From NCBI GenBank assembly GCA_029260395.1, contig JAJDDJ010000013.1, positions 372,001 to 436,000 on the forward strand: a stretch of DNA of 64,000 bases, given 5' to 3'. Both the position numbers and the translations under genes were made by a program. Positions 34,703 through 44,201 of the stretch are shown in pieces. This DNA comes from Phycisphaerales bacterium (lineage in GTDB: Bacteria; Planctomycetota; Phycisphaerae; Phycisphaerales; UBA1924). Every line of letters starts with the position of its first letter. The first letter of the stretch is position 1. The notes below the pieces were generated by a model. That model made no database searches, was not told where the DNA came from, and saw only the letters and a program-made list of their open reading frames with translations.

Positions 34703-36691
34703 ATGGCCATCTTGCCCAAGCTTACCGGACCGGCGGACCTCCGCAAGATGGAGATCGCCCAGCTTGAAGACCTCGCTGGCGAGATCCGCGAGGCGATCAT
34801 CGAGAGGGTCAGCCAGTCGGGCGGGCACCTCGCCCCGAACCTGGGAGTGGTCGAGCTCAGCATCGCGATGCACCGCGTATTCGACTTCTCGCTCGATCGG
34901 CTGCTGTTCGATGTGGGCCACCAGTGCTACCCGCACAAGCTGCTCACCGGGCGCTACCCGATGCTGGCCAAGCTCCGCACCCGGGAGGGCATGGCGGGTT
35001 TCCCCGAACCGAGTGAATCGCCCTACGACCTCTTCAGCGTTGGGCACGCGGGCACGGGCATCTCGACCGCGGTGGGCATGGCCCGGGGCGACCGGCTCAA
35101 CGGCGAGGGCTTTGACTCGCGCAGCAACCCCAGCGGCCGGCGCGTTGCGGTGCTCATCGGAGATGCCTCGATCGTCAACGGCGTCGCGATGGAAGGCCTC
35201 AACAACGCGGGCACACTCGGCCGGCAGTTTCTCGTCATTCTCAACGACAACGGGATGTCGATCAGCAGGCCGCAGGGCGCTGTCTCGCAATACTTCGATC
35301 GCGTCCGCCTGAGCACGACGTACAAAGAAATCAAAGACGCGGGCAAGCAGGTGCTCGGGCACGTGCCCGGCGGGTCGGTGATGGCCGAGGCGTACCACCG
35401 CGCAGGCGAGATGACCAAGGCGATGGTGGCGCTGCGCGGCAAGCCGACCGGCTGGTTCGAGCACTTCGGACTGCTCACTGCGGGACCTATCGATGGTCAC
35501 TCGCTGCCCGAGCTGATCGAGTACCTCGCTGAAGCGCGGGAGTTCGACCGCCCGATGGTGCTGCACGTCAAGACGGTAAAGGGCAAGGGCCTCGAATACG
35601 CGGAGAAAGACGCGACGGTGTTCCACTCGCCGCCTGCGCACCGCTACGACCCGGACACCTGCCAGGTCGAGATCAAGGACTCCGGCCGATCGTTCACAAG
35701 CGCCTTCGGCGATGCCCTGCTCGACTTGATGGACTCCGACGACAAGGTCGTCGCGTGCACCGCGGCCATGCCCGGCGGTACCGGCACCGACGGTGTGCTC
35801 GAAAAATTTCCGCAGCGCGCGTGGGACGTGGGCATCTGCGAGAGCCACGCGATGGACATGATGGCAGGCCTCGCCAAGACCGGCTACAAGCCGTTCTTCG
35901 CCGTGTACTGCACATTCCTCCAGCGGGCCTTCGATCAGGCGTTCCAAGAGGTGGCCCTACAGGGGCTGCCCGTTCGGCTGTGCCTTGACCGCGCCGGGCT
36001 CGTGGGAGGCGACGGTGCCGTCCACCACGGCTTCTGCGATGTAGCGCTGCTGCGGTCACTCCCGCAAGCGGCCATTACCGCAGCCATCGACGAGCCCAGC
36101 CTCAAAGCGGCGCTCGCGTTCATGAACAGCTACGACCGGGGATTATCGGCGGTGCGTTACCCGCGCGACACCGTCAGCAAACGACTGGCCGGCACAGCAT
36201 GCCCCGCTTTCGAACTCGGCAAGGCCCGATGCCTTGCGCCCGAGTTCGATGTGCTCAACGGCGGCGAAGCCCCGGATGTTGCCGTGCTCGCCTTCGGCAC
36301 GCCCGCAATCACAGCATTGGAGGCGTGCGAAGCGCTCGGTGACGAGTACCGCGTCGGGGTGTGGGATGCCCGATTCGCCAAGCCGGTTGATGTGGCTCTC
36401 ATCAAGGCGCTGCTCGCCGCTGACATCCCGGTGCTGACCATCGAGGACCACGCGGTCATCGGCGGCTTTGGTGCTGCGGTGATCGAGGCCGCGTCTGACA
36501 TGCGGCTCAACGCAGGCCTTGTGCGACGGCTCGGCCTGCCCGACTCGTGGATCGCGCAGGCCAGCCGAGGTGCCCAGCTCGCCGAGGTCGGGATCGATGC
36601 CGCGGGCATCGCTTCGGCCATCCGGGACTTGATCGCTGGCAAGCGGGAGCCATCAACCCCGCACGATGACCCCGCTCCCGCTCGCGCCTAG
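34703..36691 (+). CDS. dxs: 1-deoxy-D-xylulose-5-phosphate synthase
   Basis: DXS makes 1-deoxyxylulose 5-phosphate from pyruvate and glyceraldehyde 3-phosphate, the entry of the MEP isoprenoid pathway. The 662-residue thiamine-diphosphate enzyme has the PP domain (GHQCYPHKLLTGR, SVGHAGTGISTAVGMA and the cofactor loop GDASIVNGVAMEGLNNAG) and the Pyr domain (AVYCTFLQRAFDQ, DRAGLVGGDGAVHHG), with a transketolase C-terminal domain. The cofactor motif reads GDA where GDG is usual. The ATG at 34703 has an AAGGGA ribosome site. Confidence 0.96.
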   Translation: MAILPKLTGPADLRKMEIAQLEDLAGEIREAIIERVSQSGGHLAPNLGVVELSIAMHRVFDFSLDRLLFDVGHQCYPHKLLTGRYPMLAKLRTREGMAGFPEPSESPYDLFSVGHAGTGISTAVGMARGDRLNGEGFDSRSNPSGRRVAVLIGDASIVNGVAMEGLNNAGTLGRQFLVILNDNGMSISRPQGAVSQYFDRVRLSTTYKEIKDAGKQVLGHVPGGSVMAEAYHRAGEMTKAMVALRGKPTGWFEHFGLLTAGPIDGHSLPELIEYLAEAREFDRPMVLHVKTVKGKGLEYAEKDATVFHSPPAHRYDPDTCQVEIKDSGRSFTSAFGDALLDLMDSDDKVVACTAAMPGGTGTDGVLEKFPQRAWDVGICESHAMDMMAGLAKTGYKPFFAVYCTFLQRAFDQAFQEVALQGLPVRLCLDRAGLVGGDGAVHHGFCDVALLRSLPQAAITAAIDEPSLKAALAFMNSYDRGLSAVRYPRDTVSKRLAGTACPAFELGKARCLAPEFDVLNGGEAPDVAVLAFGTPAITALEACEALGDEYRVGVWDARFAKPVDVALIKALLAADIPVLTIEDHAVIGGFGAAVIEAASDMRLNAGLVRRLGLPDSWIAQASRGAQLAEVGIDAAGIASAIRDLIAGKREPSTPHDDPAPARA

Positions 36692-36709
36692 TGCGTGTAC
36701 GCTCAGCCC

Positions 36710-37606
36710 ATGACACGATGCGCTCTGCTTCTGGTCGACCGTCAGCGCGAAGGGGCCGCTCAGGCCGCCGACGAGGTGGCGGCGCTCGCTACGAGCCACG
36801 GCCTGCGAATCATCGAGCAGCACGCGCACCACACCGAACCGCTCGAACCGCCTGCTGGCTGCGAGATGCTCATCGTGCTTGGAGGTGACGGCACGCTGCT
36901 CTCGCAGGCCCGCCGAGCGGTTTCGCTCGATCTTCCCATTCTCGGCGTGAATCTGGGAAGACTGGGCTTCATGGCGGCGTTTGACCTTGAGTCCGTTCGC
37001 GCCCGCGCCGCCGAATTGTTCGGCCCCGCGAGCTCCGCTGCCGATCTCTCGATGCGAACCCTCATGATGCTGCGCGCCGAAGTCTTCAGTCCGGGTTCTC
37101 CCACGCCCCGCTTCAGCGGGCTGGCGCTGAATGAAGCGGCGTTGACCGCGGGCGCTCCGTTCCGAATGATCGAGCTCGACCTCTCGATCGATGGCAGGCC
37201 AGGGCCGACGGTCGCCGGCGACGGCCTGCTGGTGTGCACGCCGACCGGGTCCACCGCATACAACGTGTCAGCAGGAGGGCCGATCGTCGCGCCGGGCGTA
37301 GAGGCGATGACCGTGACCGCCATCGCGGCCCACACCCTGGCATTCAGGCCGCTGGTGCTCGACCCGAGGTGCACGTTCGAGACAGTCGTCAAACGCGGCA
37401 ACGACGATCACGGCTCCGACGGCACGACGATGGTCCTCGACGGGCAGGTCCTTGTACCGATCCGCACTGGCGAAACGATGGTCGTGCGCAAGGCCAACGA
37501 GACCGTGCGCTTCATCACCGATTCGTCCGTGCGGTTCTGGGACACCCTGATCGAAAAACTCCACTGGGCCGCCCGCCCCAAGCTGCGAGATGCCGACGAT
37601 GCGTGA
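36710..37606 (+). CDS. nadK: NAD kinase
   Basis: A 298-residue ATP-NAD kinase that phosphorylates NAD to NADP in the cytosol. Motifs are the GGDGTLL loop (near residue 62), ILGVNLGRLGFM, the NE box (ALNEAAL) and TPTGSTAYNVSAGGPIV. The ATG at 36710 is preferred to a GTG 15 bases upstream. It starts 18 bases after dxs and its last bases overlap the start of the PP2C phosphatase. Confidence 0.93.
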   Translation: MTRCALLLVDRQREGAAQAADEVAALATSHGLRIIEQHAHHTEPLEPPAGCEMLIVLGGDGTLLSQARRAVSLDLPILGVNLGRLGFMAAFDLESVRARAAELFGPASSAADLSMRTLMMLRAEVFSPGSPTPRFSGLALNEAALTAGAPFRMIELDLSIDGRPGPTVAGDGLLVCTPTGSTAYNVSAGGPIVAPGVEAMTVTAIAAHTLAFRPLVLDPRCTFETVVKRGNDDHGSDGTTMVLDGQVLVPIRTGETMVVRKANETVRFITDSSVRFWDTLIEKLHWAARPKLRDADDA

Positions 37607-38474
37607 AACAACCGATGCGCCCACAAGCGAAGGCCCTTTGCAGCTGCGGTGCCTCGAAGTGTTCGGCGGCAACCGGGCCGAACGCCGAGAGCTCAGCGTG
37701 CCGGGCATGGATGTGCTCGTCCATGCCCACCCGCACGACGGGGCGGCCTCTGGCGGCGACCTGCACTATGTTTCAACTTGTCTGCGCGGGGCGATCTCAC
37801 GCTTCATGGTCGCTGATGTCGCGGGTCACGGCGAGTCCGTCGGGGACCTCGCGCTCTCGCTCCGCAAGCTTCTCCGCAAGAATATCAACACGCCCGACCA
37901 GACCCGGCTCACTCGCCAACTGAACGAGGAATTCTCGGGTATCAGCAGCGAGGGCAAGTTCGCCACCGCGGTCATCGGCACGTACTACGGACCGACGCAA
38001 AGCATGATCCTCTCCAACGCGGGCCACCCCCCGCCGCTCTGGTACTCAGCAGTTGATAGCACATGGAAACTGCTGACGCCCGAACTGGCCGAGAGCAATT
38101 CGAGTGTCAGGCCCAAGGACCTCGACAACCTGCCGCTCGGGATCATCGAGCCGACCGAATACCACCAGTTTGCGGTGCAGATCGGGATTGATGACCTGAT
38201 CGTGTTCTACACGGACTCGCTCATCGAAGCCGCCGATGCCGACGGCCGTCAGCTCGGGCCGAGCGGTCTGCTCGGATTGGCCAATGCGCTCGACGCGGGC
38301 GAACCCGCCGAGGTGTGCGACTCGCTGCTCGCTCGCGTGGGCGAGTTCCGAGATGCCGACGTTGCGGACGACGATGTGACGCTGCTCGTGCTTCGGCACA
38401 ACGCGGGAAAACCACCGAGCAGGTCCGCGGGCGAGTGGGCCAGCACGCTCGGCCGGCTCATCACCGGTCGGTAA
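37590..38474 (+). CDS. PP2C-type (SpoIIE domain) serine phosphatase
   Basis: A protein of about 294 residues with one SpoIIE/PP2C domain (about 50-270). Metal-binding Asp residues are in SGGDLHY and MVADVAGHG; IVFYTDSLIEA and DDDVTLLVL close the site. Such phosphatases usually dephosphorylate anti-sigma-factor antagonists in stress signalling. No receiver, GAF or PAS domain is fused, so the input is a separate protein. The start is the ATG at 37590 or 37599 and overlaps the nadK stop, implying coupled translation. Confidence 0.87.
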   Translation: MPTMRETTDAPTSEGPLQLRCLEVFGGNRAERRELSVPGMDVLVHAHPHDGAASGGDLHYVSTCLRGAISRFMVADVAGHGESVGDLALSLRKLLRKNINTPDQTRLTRQLNEEFSGISSEGKFATAVIGTYYGPTQSMILSNAGHPPPLWYSAVDSTWKLLTPELAESNSSVRPKDLDNLPLGIIEPTEYHQFAVQIGIDDLIVFYTDSLIEAADADGRQLGPSGLLGLANALDAGEPAEVCDSLLARVGEFRDADVADDDVTLLVLRHNAGKPPSRSAGEWASTLGRLITGR

Positions 38475-38481
38475 ATCGGTC

Positions 38482-38859
38482 CTAGGCAAATTGGCTGGCG
38501 GCCTGTTGCAACCGCTCACCGGATTGCGTTTCTCCGAGTTGGCCCTTGCCAAATCCCGCCATCGCACCCGCTTCGACCGCTTGCTGTTGCGCATCCTCGT
38601 AGTTACTTATGAGCAGCGGCACACTGCCGCCCGCGAGCGAACGAACGACCACCGCCATGCCCGTGGTATCGCGGAACGACCCGTCGAGAACTCGATTGAC
38701 CAGCAGCACCGCTGGAACCGTGATGACCGCATCGAGCTCCGCGTCGCTGTTCACCCGCTCCACACTCGCCTCGGGCAACTGATTGCGGATGAACCGCGAC
38801 AGAAACATCGAATCCGCTGTGCAATGCCCCACTAGCACAACTCGCATCGGTTCACTCAT
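38482..38859 (-). CDS. Pseudo-receiver domain protein (phospho-acceptor Asp replaced)
   Basis: A 125-residue protein with the length and strand/helix pattern of a response-regulator receiver: MRVVLVGH, AVLLVNRVL, VPLLISNYEDA and AGFGKGQL. The conserved Ser85 and Lys105 sit where receivers have their Thr/Ser and Lys, but the first acidic pair is absent and the phospho-acceptor position is Asn55. It should not be phosphorylated in the usual way. The ATG start overlaps the tilS stop (ATGA), so it is translated with tilS. This assignment is by pattern and is moderately sure. Confidence 0.6.
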   Translation of the reverse strand: MSEPMRVVLVGHCTADSMFLSRFIRNQLPEASVERVNSDAELDAVITVPAVLLVNRVLDGSFRDTTGMAVVVRSLAGGSVPLLISNYEDAQQQAVEAGAMAGFGKGQLGETQSGERLQQAASQFA

Positions 38860-39926
38860 TCCGGGCTCCTCTCCTCAGGCTCGATCAGCCGCATCGTAAC
38901 GCATGCTTGGTCAACAATGAGTACCACACGACGCCAACGGTATTCCCTTGGCGAGATGGCAACACTGCGAGCACAGGCCCGCTCGATGATCGCCTCAGCG
39001 ACCGGCCGCACGACTCGAAGCGAGAGGCTGTCAGCCCCCCGGCCCCCGGTAAGCTCGGCGTGGGCATCGCGCAGGTGCGCCGACACCACCAGCCAGCTCT
39101 GCTCCTCGAACGCAGCGATGGGCCAACGGATCTGATTGGTGCCAACCTCGGCACGAGACCAGATCGCCACTGCCTGTGCCCCCACTACGCGATCGGCTTC
39201 CGCAAGTACCTCTGAAGTATCGCTGAGCCTTTCGAGCAGCGTCGGCATCGCCTCGATGATGCCCCCGAGCACCTCGTGGCGAACCCGTGCGCGCGTGCGC
39301 GATACATCTGAATTGGTTGCGTCGATGGCCGGCTGCCAACCCGCGGCATCGCACAACGCCCGGGCCTCTTGCGGAGCTACACGAAGCATGGGCCGAATCA
39401 GTGTGACCACGGGGCTCAGTGGCCTTGCTGAATCAATGCCCGCAAGGCCGGATGGCCCCGCGCCGCGAGCCGCAGCCATGAGCATGGTTTCAGCCTGATC
39501 GCCCGCGTGGTGCGCCGTTGCGACGAACGGGCAGCCGTGCTCGCGGGCCATCGCTTCGAGCGCTTCGTATCTCGCCTCGCGAGCATTGGCCTCGGCGTTG
39601 CCAGGCAGATCTCGAACGTGGACAATCGCTCGCTCGAACGGAATTCCTAGCAGGTCCGCCAGTTCGTTCGCCTGCTGTGCATCCGATTCCGACTCAGATG
39701 CGCTGCGAAGATCGTGGACCACGTGCCCCAGCACGACCGCACCGCCGCTTGAAGCCAGCGCGATCGCCATCGCCGAGGAGTCGCCGCCCCCCGAGCACGC
39801 GACCAGCGTGCAACGGTCCGCATCGGGCACGCTTGGACCGCCCGTGAGCCTTCGCCACGCCTCGATGATCGATCGGCACGCGCCGAGGCTCCGGACCCCG
39901 GCTAGATTGGACGCGGCGGCTGGCAT
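38856..39926 (-). CDS. tilS: tRNA(Ile)-lysidine synthase
   Basis: A 356-residue tRNA-modifying enzyme that attaches lysine to C34 of tRNA-Ile(CAU), so that it reads AUA codons. The PP-loop ATPase motif is VACSGGGDSSAMA (near residues 42-54); FVATAHHAGDQAETML and a PMLRVAPQEARALC segment follow, and IDATNSDVSRTRARVRHEVL ends the catalytic domain. A shortened C-terminal domain completes it. The ATG at 39926 is chosen; the frame extends to a TTG at 39998 that overlaps the divergent gene. Confidence 0.9.
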   Translation of the reverse strand: MPAAASNLAGVRSLGACRSIIEAWRRLTGGPSVPDADRCTLVACSGGGDSSAMAIALASSGGAVVLGHVVHDLRSASESESDAQQANELADLLGIPFERAIVHVRDLPGNAEANAREARYEALEAMAREHGCPFVATAHHAGDQAETMLMAAARGAGPSGLAGIDSARPLSPVVTLIRPMLRVAPQEARALCDAAGWQPAIDATNSDVSRTRARVRHEVLGGIIEAMPTLLERLSDTSEVLAEADRVVGAQAVAIWSRAEVGTNQIRWPIAAFEEQSWLVVSAHLRDAHAELTGGRGADSLSLRVVRPVAEAIIERACARSVAISPREYRWRRVVLIVDQACVTMRLIEPEERSPE

Positions 39927-39977
39927 CTGCCATGATGGTACGTCGCTGCCATCGAACCTGACCCAACGGACCCGATC

Positions 39978-40607
39978 TTGCTCCACCCGCTCCCGCAATC
40001 CGACGAACCACTCGCCATCGAGGGCGGCCCTTCAATGCAGCCTGAGGGCACCGAAGGCGTTGATGCCTCGGGCGCCAACCCCACGGTGCTCACCGACATG
40101 CTCGGCGGGGGCTTGCTTGCTGCGGGCGTGCTGGGCCTCGTGTTCATATTCGTTCGCAAGCTGCGCAAGAACAGGCAAAAGCAATTTGAGATGGACCTTC
40201 CGCCCCGCGAACGCATCGACCGGCTGAACTCCGGCGCTTCGAACACGAACGACATGCACGCGGTCACCGCGCGCGCGCAGGAATCCGTGCAGACGCTCAT
40301 CACCCAGCTTGAGAACAAAGCCGTCCGGATTGAGTCGCTGCTCGATCGGGCCGAGTCACGGATCGCAGAACTCGAATCCAGGTTCGATACCGCGTCTGAT
40401 GGCCTGGCCTCGCAACGCGAAGAACAGAACACTGCTCTTCCCCCCGCGATCGCGATGTCGCGATCGCCCGATGCGCCGCCCGCCGACCCGCTGCATGCAA
40501 GAGTCCACGCGCTGGCGGATAAGGGGCTCAATCCCGTCGAAATCGCCCGGCAGGTGGACCGCCCGACCGGGCAAATCGAGCTGATCCTCGCGCTCAGGCG
40601 TGCATGA
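39978..40607 (+). CDS. Membrane-anchored protein with coiled coil and DUF6115-like C-terminus
   Basis: A 209-residue protein starting at a TTG. A short N-terminus precedes one membrane span (about 41-60, GGGLLAAGVLGLVFIFVRKL). Residues 90-135 are a heptad-rich coiled coil (QTLITQLENKAVRIESLLDR). The C-terminal 40 residues, ARVHALADKGLNPVEIARQ then TGQIELILALRR, match the helix-turn-helix-like tail of DUF6115-type proteins, which are found near flagellar or cell-surface genes in other phyla. Function unknown. Confidence 0.7.
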   Translation: MLHPLPQSDEPLAIEGGPSMQPEGTEGVDASGANPTVLTDMLGGGLLAAGVLGLVFIFVRKLRKNRQKQFEMDLPPRERIDRLNSGASNTNDMHAVTARAQESVQTLITQLENKAVRIESLLDRAESRIAELESRFDTASDGLASQREEQNTALPPAIAMSRSPDAPPADPLHARVHALADKGLNPVEIARQVDRPTGQIELILALRRA

Positions 40608-40622
40608 TGTCACTGAGAAACT

Positions 40623-41603
40623 TCATCGGCCAACGCCCCGCTGCACCGCGTCCAGTGCGATGATCTCAAAGGCGATATGGGCTGCCAGCAGCGCCGTGTT
40701 CTGCGCTACGTCCAGCGCGGGCAGCACCTCGACCACGTCCCCGCCTGCGATGCGCAGGCCCGCTGCTGAACGCACAGCGCTCAACGCCTCGGCGCTGGTG
40801 AATCCACCCACGCTCGGCGTGCCCGTGCCCGGTGCGAACGCGGGATCGACGCAGTCGATGTCGAACGTGACGTACACCGGCCGGTCGCCCACAAGCGCAC
40901 GATAGCGGTCCATGTGCGCCTGCCCATCGGTCCTCCACTGATCGGCGGTCACGATCGTCACGCCCTGATCGCGCGCGTAATCAAGATCGCGGCGAGAATT
41001 CAACGGCCCTTTGATCCCGATCGAGAGCATCGCTTTCGGGTCCACGAGCCCGTCCTCGATGGCGCGGATGAACGGCGAGGCGTGCCCGTGCCGCTCGCCC
41101 CAGACCTCATCGACCGTGTCCAAATGGCTATCAAAGTGAAGCAGCGCGAGGCCCTCGGTCGGCAGACCCAAGCGGTGGTGCGTGGCCCGCAGATTGGCGT
41201 ACGCGACGGAGTGATCCCCGCCGATCGCCATCAGCCGAGTGTGCCCCGGGTCTGCGAGGTCGGCGGCAAAGTCCGCGACAGCATCGAGCGTGCCGCGCGG
41301 CGAGTAAGGCTCGACGGGCGCATCGCCCGCATCGGCCATGCAGAACGCCTCAAGCAGATCAACATCGTGCTCGATCGAGTACGCCTTGAGGTACTGCGAG
41401 GCATCGCGCACAGCCCTCGGACCGAACCGGGTGCCCGGGCGGTAGGTCACGCCCGTATCGTACGGCACGCCGTAGATCGCCCAATCGACCGGCCCATCGG
41501 CGGGGTCCACATCGCCCAACCTCGGGTATCGGCCGAAGGTCACCAGACCAGCGAAACGGGGCGTGACTCGTGAATCAGGGAGCTTGGTTCGTCGGGAGTC
41601 CAT
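40623..41603 (-). CDS. speB: Agmatinase-type ureohydrolase
   Basis: A 326-residue manganese enzyme of the arginase/agmatinase family that hydrolyses a guanidino compound (agmatine to putrescine and urea for SpeB). Metal ligands are visible in AIGGDHSVAY, LLHFDSHLDT and VTFDIDCVDPAFAPGTGTP. The second motif reads Asp-Ser-His where Asp-Ala-His is more common. VPYDTGVTYRPGTRFGPRAVRDAS is the agmatinase N-terminal signature. It is about 1 kb from the arginine/ornithine succinyl operon. Substrate is from family only; guanidinobutyrase or related activity is possible. Confidence 0.85.
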   Translation of the reverse strand: MDSRRTKLPDSRVTPRFAGLVTFGRYPRLGDVDPADGPVDWAIYGVPYDTGVTYRPGTRFGPRAVRDASQYLKAYSIEHDVDLLEAFCMADAGDAPVEPYSPRGTLDAVADFAADLADPGHTRLMAIGGDHSVAYANLRATHHRLGLPTEGLALLHFDSHLDTVDEVWGERHGHASPFIRAIEDGLVDPKAMLSIGIKGPLNSRRDLDYARDQGVTIVTADQWRTDGQAHMDRYRALVGDRPVYVTFDIDCVDPAFAPGTGTPSVGGFTSAEALSAVRSAAGLRIAGGDVVEVLPALDVAQNTALLAAHIAFEIIALDAVQRGVGR

Positions 41604-41634
41604 GCGCCGATCGTAACCGAAGCGCAGGTGTCCC

Positions 41635-42600
41635 ATGCGGGGCCCGCTTGCACTTTCGCCTGCGGTCCCCCAATATCAATACGTGCAACAACAACCCCCA
41701 CCGCCGCACGACGCTCCAAGGTCCCCAGCCGTACCGCCAGCGGGCGATCCCACTGGAGGCACCGAGTTCTCGATCGGTGCGAGCTTCGAATACACCAAAA
41801 ACCTCTTCCTCAGGCACTGGCTGTTCCTGACCCTCTTCATGGTGGTCTACTTTGGGGGCAGCCTTGTTGGGAACTTCATCCCAATCGTTGGTCTCTTCAC
41901 GATGTTCCCGGCGGTCATCTTGCTCGCCGGAACCTGTCAAGCGGTGGTCGAGGCAGAACGCAGGCACGAACAGGTCGACTTTGTTGCCATGTTCAGCGGC
42001 TTCAAGACCATCCGTGGGCTGGAGATCGCGCTCGAGTTGTTGGCCATGTCCATCTTGTTCATTGTGGCTTCGCTCCCTGCTGTCCTAGGGATCGCAATTC
42101 TCATCTTTGCGGCCAATCAAACCTCGGCGGGCATCTCTTCGATCGTGTCGTGGGTCGCGTCGTTCGGCTTCATCGCGCTGAGCATGATCCTCATAGCCTT
42201 CATCCAGATCCGCATGAGCCTGGCGTTTCTCGTCAGCTTGGAGAAGATTGAAACCGAGAAGTTTGACCCAATCGCATCGATCAACACCAGTTGGAGCATG
42301 ACCCGAGGCCACACGCTTCAGCTTTTCGTGATCTGGCTCGTCGTGTCGCTAGTCTCGCTTCTCTCGGTGCTGGCGCTCTGCGTCGGATACTTCCTGGTAG
42401 CGCCCCAGCTATCTGCAGCCACGATCGCGGCTACCTACCTGCTGCTCCTACCGCCAAGCCAGCGCGGCGGGCGCTTCGCCGATATCACCACCTGCCCGTG
42501 GTGCGGCTACAGCCTCGAAGGCACCGATGGGCCACAGTGCCCCGAGTGTGGCAAAGAGCACCCAGCACGGGTCGTTGATGGAGAGCCGGTATTCGCGTGA
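41635..42600 (+). CDS. Polytopic membrane protein with C-terminal zinc ribbon
   Basis: A 321-residue protein. A Pro/Gln-rich N-terminus (1-40) is followed by about six hydrophobic segments between residues 58 and 290 in the pattern of glycerophosphodiester-type or DUF975-like membrane domains. The end carries a four-cysteine zinc ribbon, CPWCGYSLEGTDGPQCPECG. Such ribbons often serve as a cytosolic docking knob in planctomycete proteins. Function unknown. It is divergent from the agmatinase gene. Confidence 0.7.
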   Translation: MRGPLALSPAVPQYQYVQQQPPPPHDAPRSPAVPPAGDPTGGTEFSIGASFEYTKNLFLRHWLFLTLFMVVYFGGSLVGNFIPIVGLFTMFPAVILLAGTCQAVVEAERRHEQVDFVAMFSGFKTIRGLEIALELLAMSILFIVASLPAVLGIAILIFAANQTSAGISSIVSWVASFGFIALSMILIAFIQIRMSLAFLVSLEKIETEKFDPIASINTSWSMTRGHTLQLFVIWLVVSLVSLLSVLALCVGYFLVAPQLSAATIAATYLLLLPPSQRGGRFADITTCPWCGYSLEGTDGPQCPECGKEHPARVVDGEPVFA

Positions 42601-42619
42601 CGGCGTGAAGCCTGGCTCG

Positions 42620-44197
42620 CTAACTGACCCAGCTCGGATCGAAGCTCATGCCCTTGGGCACGACCGGCGAGCCGCCCGAATCGATCAGGCCCGCGGTGGG
42701 GTAAGCGCAGTAATCAAGGCTGAAACTGCCGGCAGGCCTGTGGTTGCCCGAGTAGCCGAGCCCGCCGAACGGCAGCTTGCTCGATGCGCCCGCGGTGCCG
42801 GTGTTGATGTTGACGCAGCCAGCACGCGCCTCTCGCATGAACCGTTCGATGGAATCCTGATCGCGTGTGAACAGCGAGGCGGCCAAACCGAACCGCGTGG
42901 CGTTGGCCTGCTTGAGCGCCTCATCGAAGGAGTCCACGACCGAAATTCGCAGCAGCGGGCCGAAGACTTCCTGATCGCAGCCCGGCCCTTCGTCCAGCTT
43001 GCTGAACCGATCCACGCGCATGACACCCGGCGATACGAACCAGCCACCTTTGCCCAGTTCGAGCGGGCGGGATTCGAGCAGCATCTCGCCGCCGTCTTCG
43101 CTCCATGTGTTCTGCGCAAGCAGCAGTTCGGCGCGAGCCTGTTCTGAAATCAGCGGACCCATGAACACGTCCTTGGCGCTATCAGGTGAGCCGACGACCA
43201 GTTCGCTGGCAGCTCTCACGATGGCGGCGATGACCCGGTCGGCTACGTCCTTGTGCACGATCAGGCGGCGCATGCAGGTACAACGCTGACCGGTCGTGAT
43301 GAACGCGGTGCGCACGGCTTCGGCTGCGGCTAGCGCAAGGTCGGCGTCGGGCATCACGATGGCCGCGTTGTTGCCGCCGAGTTCCAGCGCAACCATCCGC
43401 CCCGGCCGATCGAGGTTGGCTTGCAGCAGTTTGCGCCCAACGGGCCACGAGCCGGTGAACAGCACGCCGTCGGTATCGCGGTGGCTTCCCAGGTGGGCCG
43501 CAACATCGCCCTGACCTTGCACGAGGTTGAGCACGCCCGCCGGTGCGCCTTCCAGTGAGAGCGCCTCGGCGAACAGCTCCGCGAGAAGCTGGCCGCACGC
43601 GGGCGTTTTGTCAGACGGCTTAAGCACGACCGTGTTGCCCATTAGCAGCGACGGGACGATGTGCCCGTTGGGCAGGTGCATGGGGAAGTTGAACGGGCCG
43701 ATGACTGCCATCACGCCGTGGGGTCTGAACCAGCACTTGCCCGATCGCGTGTCGTTGATGCCAAACTCGAATCCGGTGACGCGCCTCAGCCCGCCGTGCT
43801 CGGAACCGTCGAGCGTGATACCGACCTTGCCGCCGAGTAGGCCAGCCTCGCCCGCCGAGTCCCACGCGACCTTGCCGACTTCGTCGGTCAGCAGCTTGGT
43901 TGCTTCGTGAACGCGCTGGCCGCAGAGATCGACGTAGCGTTCGAGCACCGCCCGCCTTCGGTCAAACGACCAGCTTGACCACTCGGGCAGCGCGGCGCGG
44001 GCCGCTGCCACGGCACGATCGACCGCAGCGACCGAGCCCGAGCCACGCCACACCACATCGGCGGGCTTTGCGGGATTGGTCGAGTCGAACGCACCCGGGG
44101 CATCGCCCGCGTCCAGCGGCTCCCACCGACCACCGATAAAGTTCGAGGGCGGGTAGCGCAGCGAGGCGTGCGTCGGCGCGGCAAGTGATTCTGGCAT
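42620..44197 (-). CDS. astD: Succinylglutamate-semialdehyde dehydrogenase-like aldehyde dehydrogenase
   Basis: A 525-residue NAD-dependent aldehyde dehydrogenase that oxidises N-succinylglutamate semialdehyde to N-succinylglutamate. AstD-like features are VIGPFNFPMHLPNGHIVPSL, VLKPSDKTPACGQ, the catalytic Glu in MVALELGGNN and the catalytic Cys in FITTGQRCTCMRR. ASSKLPFGGLGYSGNHRPAG is a segment shared by AstD proteins. The gene starts four bases after the astA stop and is the last of the operon. Substrate is inferred from the operon and from similarity. Confidence 0.88.
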   Translation of the reverse strand: MPESLAAPTHASLRYPPSNFIGGRWEPLDAGDAPGAFDSTNPAKPADVVWRGSGSVAAVDRAVAAARAALPEWSSWSFDRRRAVLERYVDLCGQRVHEATKLLTDEVGKVAWDSAGEAGLLGGKVGITLDGSEHGGLRRVTGFEFGINDTRSGKCWFRPHGVMAVIGPFNFPMHLPNGHIVPSLLMGNTVVLKPSDKTPACGQLLAELFAEALSLEGAPAGVLNLVQGQGDVAAHLGSHRDTDGVLFTGSWPVGRKLLQANLDRPGRMVALELGGNNAAIVMPDADLALAAAEAVRTAFITTGQRCTCMRRLIVHKDVADRVIAAIVRAASELVVGSPDSAKDVFMGPLISEQARAELLLAQNTWSEDGGEMLLESRPLELGKGGWFVSPGVMRVDRFSKLDEGPGCDQEVFGPLLRISVVDSFDEALKQANATRFGLAASLFTRDQDSIERFMREARAGCVNINTGTAGASSKLPFGGLGYSGNHRPAGSFSLDYCAYPTAGLIDSGGSPVVPKGMSFDPSWVS

Positions 44198-44201
44198 CGG
44201 G

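Noticed and set aside
34697-35947. 416-residue minus-strand open frame opposite dxs
   Set aside because: It is fully antisense to a conserved gene and is Arg/His/Ala-rich with no motif, a GC-driven shadow.
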